DNA of 64,000 nt from Rhizoctonia solani. Taxonomy: Eukaryota > Basidiomycota > Agaricomycetes > Cantharellales > Ceratobasidiaceae. The stretch lies in assembly GCF_016906535.1 (NCBI RefSeq), contig NC_057379.1, positions 186,001 through 250,000 on the forward strand, given 5' to 3'. Every line of letters starts with the position of its first letter. Position 1 is the stretch's first letter. Shown here in pieces: positions 58,018 through 64,000 of this stretch. The position numbers and the translations under genes were made by a program. The notes below the pieces were generated by a model, which searched no databases, had not been told where the DNA came from, and worked only from the letters and a program-made list of their open reading frames with translations.

Positions 58018-59055
58018 ATGGCTCAATACACTAGTCCCAAGACTAAGGCTCAGATAATTGCGCTGAAAAAGCTTGAATACTCAGATTGGGCTATTGTTCA
58101 GCTTTTGCAACCTCAGACCAAGGTCTCTCACGCAACTGTTGGTCGTATCTGGGCCAAGTATGGACTTACTGACCGCCCACTTGATCGACACAATCCCATT
58201 CCTGGGCGCCCACAAAAATTAACCCCCAGCAACGTCAGATTTGCCGCTTTGGCCCTAGCTTGGAGTAGAGTACCGACAGCAGCAAATATTAGACGGCAGT
58301 ACTTCCCTGCCGTTGGGTCCTCTACCCTCCGCCGCTACCTCCGAGAGCTGGGTTTACGGCCGTACAAACGCTGCCAAGTACCCCTGCTCACTTATCGGCA
58401 TAGAAAAGCCTGTTGCGCGTGGGCCCACAGTCAATTATTCTGGCCACAATCACGCTGGGACAACATTGTCTTCTCAGACGAAGTCCAAATTGAGTTATTT
58501 GGGGCCGACAGCGGCCAATATTACTGGAGGCGGCCTAGTGAGTCCCCATATAATCCCCAATACACCAAAAAGACAATATCTCATGGTGGCGGGGGTATCT
58601 TCATTTGGGGGTGCATTACCCAAGAGGGAGTTGGGCAATTGTACCTTATACGACGCAAGCTGAACGCCCCGGGATACATTGAAATCCTTGGGGACGCCTT
58701 CTTCAGAACCCTTGCCAACTATAAAATCACCCCGTTCAACATTACATTCCAGCACGACCAAGATCCAAAGCATACAGCCAGGCTGACACAACGTTGGCTT
58801 GCCAGTTGGGGCGTAAGCGTCCTCCCATGGCCGTCAAAAAGCCCGGATTTGAATATAATTGAGAACGTCTGGTGGCATCTGAAGGAGCGCGTGCGTACTC
58901 ACCAACCTCCTGCTTTGAATAAGGAAGAATTATGGAAAATAGTGAGGGACAAATGGAAACAAATTTCCCCAAAATATATTGGCAATTTGTATGATTCATT
59001 ACCACGTCAAGTACAAGCTGTGTATTTAGCTAAAGGTGGAAACACCAAATACTAA
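58018..59055 (+). CDS. Tc1/mariner transposase (DD34E)
   Basis: 345 codons, intact and intronless. The N-terminal helix-turn-helix region (IIALKKLEYSDWAIVQLL, then VSHATVGRIWAKYGL) is followed by a second DNA-binding part with the GRPQKLT hinge (about residues 63-70). The DDE core has VFSDEVQIELF (first Asp), FQHDQDPKHTA (second Asp) and SPDLNIIENVWWHLK (Glu). There are 34 residues between the second Asp and the Glu, the Tc1 pattern. The enzyme cuts and pastes its own element at TA sites by binding the TIRs. The length is typical of the family. I see no damage. Confidence 0.95.
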   Translation: MAQYTSPKTKAQIIALKKLEYSDWAIVQLLQPQTKVSHATVGRIWAKYGLTDRPLDRHNPIPGRPQKLTPSNVRFAALALAWSRVPTAANIRRQYFPAVGSSTLRRYLRELGLRPYKRCQVPLLTYRHRKACCAWAHSQLFWPQSRWDNIVFSDEVQIELFGADSGQYYWRRPSESPYNPQYTKKTISHGGGGIFIWGCITQEGVGQLYLIRRKLNAPGYIEILGDAFFRTLANYKITPFNITFQHDQDPKHTARLTQRWLASWGVSVLPWPSKSPDLNIIENVWWHLKERVRTHQPPALNKEELWKIVRDKWKQISPKYIGNLYDSLPRQVQAVYLAKGGNTKY

Positions 59056-59132
59056 AATTTGTATCCAAATTATTCAGTTTTGCATGTCATTTTGGGTGCA
59101 TGCATGCAGTTGCAGGTGCAATTTGAAAATGC

Positions 59133-59339
59133 TCAAAAAGAATGAGCCAGCCCAAAAATTTCGCTCACGCGTATCTCCACGAGGAGACTTAGTTTCGATC
59201 TAAAACTTTGTACATATGTTCTATACTACTGTATCTACATAATTTACTATTACATCGTAAACGAATTCTCAATCGTGCGGGTGACGCGTGAGCGTCATTG
59301 ATTTGAGCTCACGTGGCTCAATCTTTTTGGGCGCAAGTG
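59133..59339 (-). repeat. Right terminal inverted repeat of the mariner element
   Basis: Reverse complement of the left TIR over 207 bp with four mismatches. In every case this right copy keeps a CpG where the left copy has TpG or CpA. Confidence 0.93.
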
Positions 59340-59341
59340 TA

Positions 59342-60695
59342 TATAAGAGTTAAAACTGGTCCATAATGATGATATGAACTAGACCTCTATAGCTACAGCT
59401 ATGCGCCGCAAACCTCATTGTTGTCTTGCATTTGGCCTTGTATCTAGTTTGGCCTGGATCTTGAAAGTTAGCAAAGATTGGATCAGCTAGGGTCTGTCTT
59501 ACATGCTCGAATAGGATGTTTACCGAAGGTAGAGGGTACTGGTTATAGGTGGTCCACAGTAAGCTACAAAAAGTTTGACCAATGCGACTGCTAGTCATTC
59601 GGTGTCAGACTCATTGAGCCATATCAGCTGAGGTCCACATTTGAATTTCGGCTGGACCTTTGAGTGGCAATCACCAACTCAGCCAACGAATGACGAGCCG
59701 AACGGACCCACGAATGCATGTGCTAGAGCGACAGCTTCACGCCCGCATGCCAGATCCTTGGCCAGCATAGTTTTGCACGTGTTTTGAATCTGCCATGCTG
59801 GTCGACCAAAGCGGAGTTACGGAATATATGGGCGGCAAGGCGGCGGTAAAAGGTCCCAAAGCGGACAAGCAGATATGTGGTCTGGGTGTGAGAGAACGGA
59901 TGATGGAGCGAACGCTCGTACTATATTTTCGCGCCTTTTCATTGATATCTGCCAAAGTCTGAGCCTCAAATGCCCATGTATGCAGGATTCATAATGGAGA
60001 AGTACATGCGCTATAGGTTATCCGTGAGTCAACAGGCTGTGTAAGGAGAAAGAATTTGAGCCGATTCAGGCCTAGACTAGCCCATATCAGCTCCACTGCT
60101 TTGCCGGCCTGCTGCATTCTCGTATATTCCACTCGGGTACTTTTTCGTCCTGTTTTCTGGTACTGGCATCCAATTTCTGGCTCCTATTGGTGGTACATAT
60201 CTGGCGTTTCGGGCCGCATCATATGCTATATCAACGGACTTTGAACGTCTGTCATCTTCTCCTTCACTTGCAGCGCGGTAACTTAGAAACTCGTGCTCTA
60301 CCTTATCAGAAATGGAAGAAATGATCCCAAAAACGTCCAAGACTTGTGGGGCTGACAATCTGAATTTGCGCTTTGCTACCGTTACGTATATGTCGGCGTT
60401 TACGACCGGAAGTTGCCAATTTCCACCACTAGCACTACCAACACCACGACACCGTTAACTTCCGTGCTGCATCTGAAGGCATTCATAGTAGGGAACACTC
60501 TTTCCTCAAAGAGAGCGAAAGGGCATCTGATCCTGAAAACGAAGCACAGTGCCGTTGTGTCGGCGGGAATCAGATTTATTGATACTGTTATTGGCTCCGC
60601 CCAGCATTTGGCGCGTCGTGAATCACCACGCGGCCATTGGAACAACGAGGACAAGTGCTTAGGAGGGGCAAAGGGGACCCTGGTCTGTCTAGTGG
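59342..60695. other. Intergenic; no firm gene
   Basis: The minus frame 60077-60358 (with FLSYRAASEGEDDRR and PPIGARNWMPVPENR) looks somewhat protein-like and could be an exon with an acceptor near 60345. I cannot join it to other exons or name it. The frame at 59350-59598 on the same strand is similarly unplaced. Confidence 0.35.
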
Positions 60696-60702
60696 TATAA
60701 AG
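60696..60702 (+). promoter_or_regulatory. TATA box of the FunK1 kinase gene
   Basis: TATAAAG lies 57 nt upstream of the ATG at 60759. Confidence 0.5.
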
Positions 60703-60758
60703 GGCGAGGAAACCGGTGAGAACGGGGTAAGCCTGTATACGGTTATTGATCTGACAAA

Positions 60759-63684
60759 ATGTCTGCGACTAGTCATACTCCCTGCTCTTCTGATCCTCAT
60801 ATCGTCGAGCGCGGGACAGACTCTGAGTCGCATAATAACACTTCTCAGCCCACCCCAGCTCGTCGAAAGACACCCACACCTGGGAGCCACGTCGGCGCAG
60901 CAGATACCAACACCCCGTTTCGCTCTGGGTCAGCGCAGCGGACAAAGGAAAGCGCTGGCAACTCTCGATCAATCTCACAAGCCTCACGTAGTCACCATCC
61001 GGCCAGCAACAGCACGCCTGCGGGCGCACCTAATTCCACTCAGCCGAACATGGGCAAGTACCTTACGGACGAGATGCATGGCGGTATTTTTTGCGACCCA
61101 AGGTTTGTCGAGAATTTTCTAGCGCCTGACGAGAGGCACAAAGCGTTGGTGGAGCAGGCTACCAGCCCAAGACCTGGCAAGTTCAACAGCGTTTTGCCGA
61201 AGAAACCGTCAGGGGAGCGCCGGCTGTATGGACTCATCATGAATGTTCTTAACGAAATCAAGACGTCAGTTGACGACGTGCGGGGAAACCACGGACTTGG
61301 AACGTTAGGACCATTATTCCTCGACCATCACGATACCAGCTTTCAGAGCGAAGACCCCGAGATGTCACGCATCAAGCCGGACTTGGTCATGTTCGAAGAT
61401 GCAACCAAGTCCTGGGAGACGCTCGCGATGCCGATCGAGGTTAAGTCGAAGCATACGTACCTCAAGGTTGGAATGAACCAGCTCGCACGATACGCCCGAG
61501 GAATATTTGCTCATCAGATCCATCGACGCTATGTATTCGGCTTGGTCATCTGTCGGTGGGCAGCGACGTTTGTACGGTTCGACCGAAGCGGGATACTGCA
61601 CTCGAAGCCGATCGACATGCGAGCCGAGGCTGATAGGTTCGAACGAGCCTTCGCAGGACTGATGATGCTGGATCGGGACCAATTTGGATACGACACGGCA
61701 TTCACTGTGCAGGTTACAGAGGAAGGGCAGAGAGAGTACTACCTGGACCTTCCAGCTGAGGCTGTTCCTGCTGCCCAGATAGGATCGGAGCCTGCGCCGG
61801 CTCCCGAGCTTGACACCACTAGCCACCCAGACGCAGATGCCAACGATGCTTCGTCGGAGAAGGCTCCCAAGGCTCGGCAGCTCCCGCCTCGACGGTTCAA
61901 GGTGATGCAGCGTCTATGTCATCGCAAATCGATCCGGGGCCGTGCGACCATCGTCCTTCGCATACGAGAGGTCCGAGAATGGAATCAGCAACAAGAGGGT
62001 GTGCGACGGGGCCCGGCGCGATCCGCGAAAAAGCCAGAGGAGCGCAAGTGGCAAGAGGTCCCTGGAGCGCGCGACTATATCCTGAAGATGATGTGGCGAG
62101 ATCCAAAGAAAAGGCCGGAAGGGGAGGTGCTGAAGCTGCTGGGCAGAGCTTATGGACTAACAAGGTACCGGTGGCACAGCGATAGACTGAAGCAAGGTGG
62201 TGCTTGCCACGAGCCGTCCGCTACGACTTGCAAGGAGTGTCATGATATAACGCCTTCGCCACCGATGGAGCAAGCATCCAACCTGGAGAGCCTCGACGTA
62301 CCGGTCCCAGAAGATGGAGGCAAGCAACCACCCAAGTACAGTAAGGTGATTTTTTGAATCTGCCACCACTCGAGCTTAGCTGCCTGTTGTACAGTCGAGG
62401 TCGATACAGATCATTACACGAAGCTGTTGACATACCGGATGTCTCGCATATATACCTGGATGCTGCTCGAATCGGTAGGTCGGCTGCTGTGGACGGCAAA
62501 AGACACGCGCGAACTACTTGAAGCCATGCTGGACGGCATCTTAGGTAGCCCGACTTTGGTTGCTAGTTTGTTGGTCGTGTACTCATGAAGTGTTTATCCA
62601 GGGTACTGGCATGCGGTGAACCAGGGAATACTGCACCGTGACATCAGTGACGGGAATGTACTTATAGATGATTCTGGAGATGGCGATCACCAGCGTGACT
62701 CGCAGCCAGACAACGCGACCACAGCGGAAGATGCCCAATGCGATACTCAAGCGGAGAGCAGTATAGCGAGTGACAGTCATCCCATGGCCAAGTCTCGCCA
62801 GGCGCTCCAGGTCACACTTGACAAGCTTGGACGCGAACGAGACATGCGCGGGTTCCTTGGCGACTACGATCTGTTCACGACCCACAGCAAGATGGGGCCC
62901 GAGTTCTTTGGCGAGTCGTTCAAGCGGGGATGGGACGATGAGTCTAACTCGGGAGCGGAAGATGACGGCGATGCGATCGAAGCAAAGCCTGATGCTAAGA
63001 GGCGCAAATTGAACAACGACCAACTGCCTTCGAAATCCAGCGGTGGCAACTCAAGGGAACCGGCTCGATCAGGTGTTGCAAGTGGATCGGCTACTGGTCT
63101 AGGAGTCAAGAGGTACAAGAGAATCGACTTCCGCACGGTAAGTGTGTGAGTATTCATCTGGACGTGCCTCTTCTCAACTGTTTGCTCGAAAGGGGACGCC
63201 TACTTTTATGTCAATTCGAGTACTCCGTGTTGAGATTGGAACACCTTACGTGCACCACTTCATGGACGACCTACAGTCGTTCTTCTGGCTGTTGTTATGG
63301 TGTGTCGTTGAACACAGGGATATTAACGATGGCAAGAACGGAACTGCTGTTCAGCCAACACGGAAGGCTGAAGAGTTACTGGCAAAACTGGACCGTGCGG
63401 ATTCGGACTTTGGTGTACTCTGTGACTCAAAGGAAGCAATTCTAACTGGGTGCACAATGGGTGAATTTCGATACGCATTGGAAGCTTGTGGGAATAGTTG
63501 GGCCACCAACTCTATCATTATCAAGACTATCCTCCGATTGGGTAGTTACTTCTCTGACTCGCGTTATCTTCGAAACTTTTCCCAGTACCCACCCGAGAAG
63601 GTGTTTCCAGAAATTGTCGAGATCTACACAAAGGCCTTGCACGAGATGAGCTCTTCCGGCGCTGGCGTTGTTTCGCATAATTAG
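60759..63684 (+). CDS. Fungal-type protein kinase (FunK1 family)
   Basis: Exons 60759-62340, 62395-62544, 62602-63137 and 63193-63684 join in phase to about 919 residues. The Ser/Thr/Pro-rich N terminus leads to the family-specific region (IKPDLVMFEDATKSWETLAMPIEVK, GMNQLARYARGIFAHQ, FVRFDRSGILHSKPID). The kinase part has a divergent N lobe (ILKMMWRDPKKRPEGEVL), a TKDTRELLEAMLDGILGYWHAVN helix split by an intron, the catalytic HRDISDGNVLI loop (about residue 590), an inserted Ser/Asp-rich segment, then GTPTFMS and the MDDLQSFFWLLLW motif typical of FunK1. These kinases are expanded in multicellular basidiomycetes; their substrates are unknown. The HRD Asp and the downstream Asn are present. 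The Asp of a DFG motif is uncertain (IDFRT before the last intron). Confidence 0.9.
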
Positions 63685-64000
63685 CATGTTTTGTATTTGA
63701 TTTGTTTATTTCCATTGTACTTCCTTTTTGTCTTTTCACAGCATTCATAGTAACCATACTTTACCTACATCATTGATCATTAATCAGTCAAAGTTACCCA
63801 ATTCATTTTCGTGTACCCACCATTTCTCTAGAGCAAAGAGCGCTATGCTGCTGCCAGAGTATTCAAGCTAAATCTGATATAAAACCCATTCTTTTTGGGA
63901 CAAAGAGCCAGGCCGGGCCACAGTTTCTCCAGTGCCGGTTAGACCTTTCATCGCCAGATTCATGTAAACATATGTCACTGTCAGCGACCATTGACCTGCT
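63685..64000. other. 3' UTR and spacer at window end
   Basis: A T-rich 3' flank of the kinase gene and AT-rich DNA. Nothing is recognised. Confidence 0.5.

Larger units (their letters stand above)
57724..59339 (+). mobile_element. Tc1/mariner DNA transposon, complete
   Basis: 1,616 bp with 207-bp terminal inverted repeats, TA on both sides (57722-57723 and 59340-59341), and one intact transposase gene. The TIRs differ at four positions only. All structural parts needed for movement are present, so it may be recently active. Confidence 0.95.

Overview
The window looks like the nuclear genome of an agaricomycete fungus, and of known groups it most resembles Rhizoctonia/Cantharellales (inference). 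The reasons are many short GT-AG introns (mostly 48-65 nt), a basidiomycete STE3-type pheromone receptor, a fungal-type FunK1 protein kinase, and Ty3/gypsy chromoviruses showing CpG-focused decay. No plasmid, organelle or bacterial signature was seen. All calls were made by eye from conceptual translation. No database search was run.

1-31 kb is ordinary host sequence. In order it holds: the 3' end of an unknown gene (3-339, +); a nine-exon RRM protein (491-2545, +); TFIIA gamma/TOA2 in four small exons (5996-6526, -); a seven-exon STE3-like receptor (7763-9177, -); a conserved fungal protein of unknown function with a likely 1-nt frameshift (11291-12649, +); a peroxisomal acyl-CoA oxidase ending in AKL (12823-15137, -); a secreted, membrane-tailed glycine-rich protein (15536-16546, +); a RAP1-like telomere protein (18733-21575, +); an F-box protein (22147-23879, -); and a second RRM protein paralogous to the first (28023-30870, +).

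32-57 kb is a nest of LTR retrotransposons. I call the families A, B and C. Full element B (32866-46194, minus strand) carries full element A inside its left LTR and a solo A LTR inside its gag. Full element C (48947-55765, plus strand) sits inside a B-type LTR. Around them are at least six further solo LTRs placed in one another. Ten insertions still show perfect 5-bp target duplications. Two more target duplications are split in a way that shows a later inversion between two oppositely oriented B LTRs. At the left edge the nest overlies the 3' end of an amidase pseudogene. Differences between LTR pairs, premature stops and lost RT catalytic residues are almost all CpG-to-TpG/CpA changes.

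57.7-59.3 kb is a complete Tc1/mariner element with 207-bp terminal inverted repeats, a TA duplication and an intact DD34E transposase. A FunK1 kinase gene follows (60759-63684, +).

No single operon-like system links these genes. The distinctive content is the decipherable history of the retrotransposon nest, the CpG-directed mutation that marks all the mobile DNA, the GGGAAAA frameshift site shared by elements B and C, and the inverted double-motif TIRs of the mariner element.
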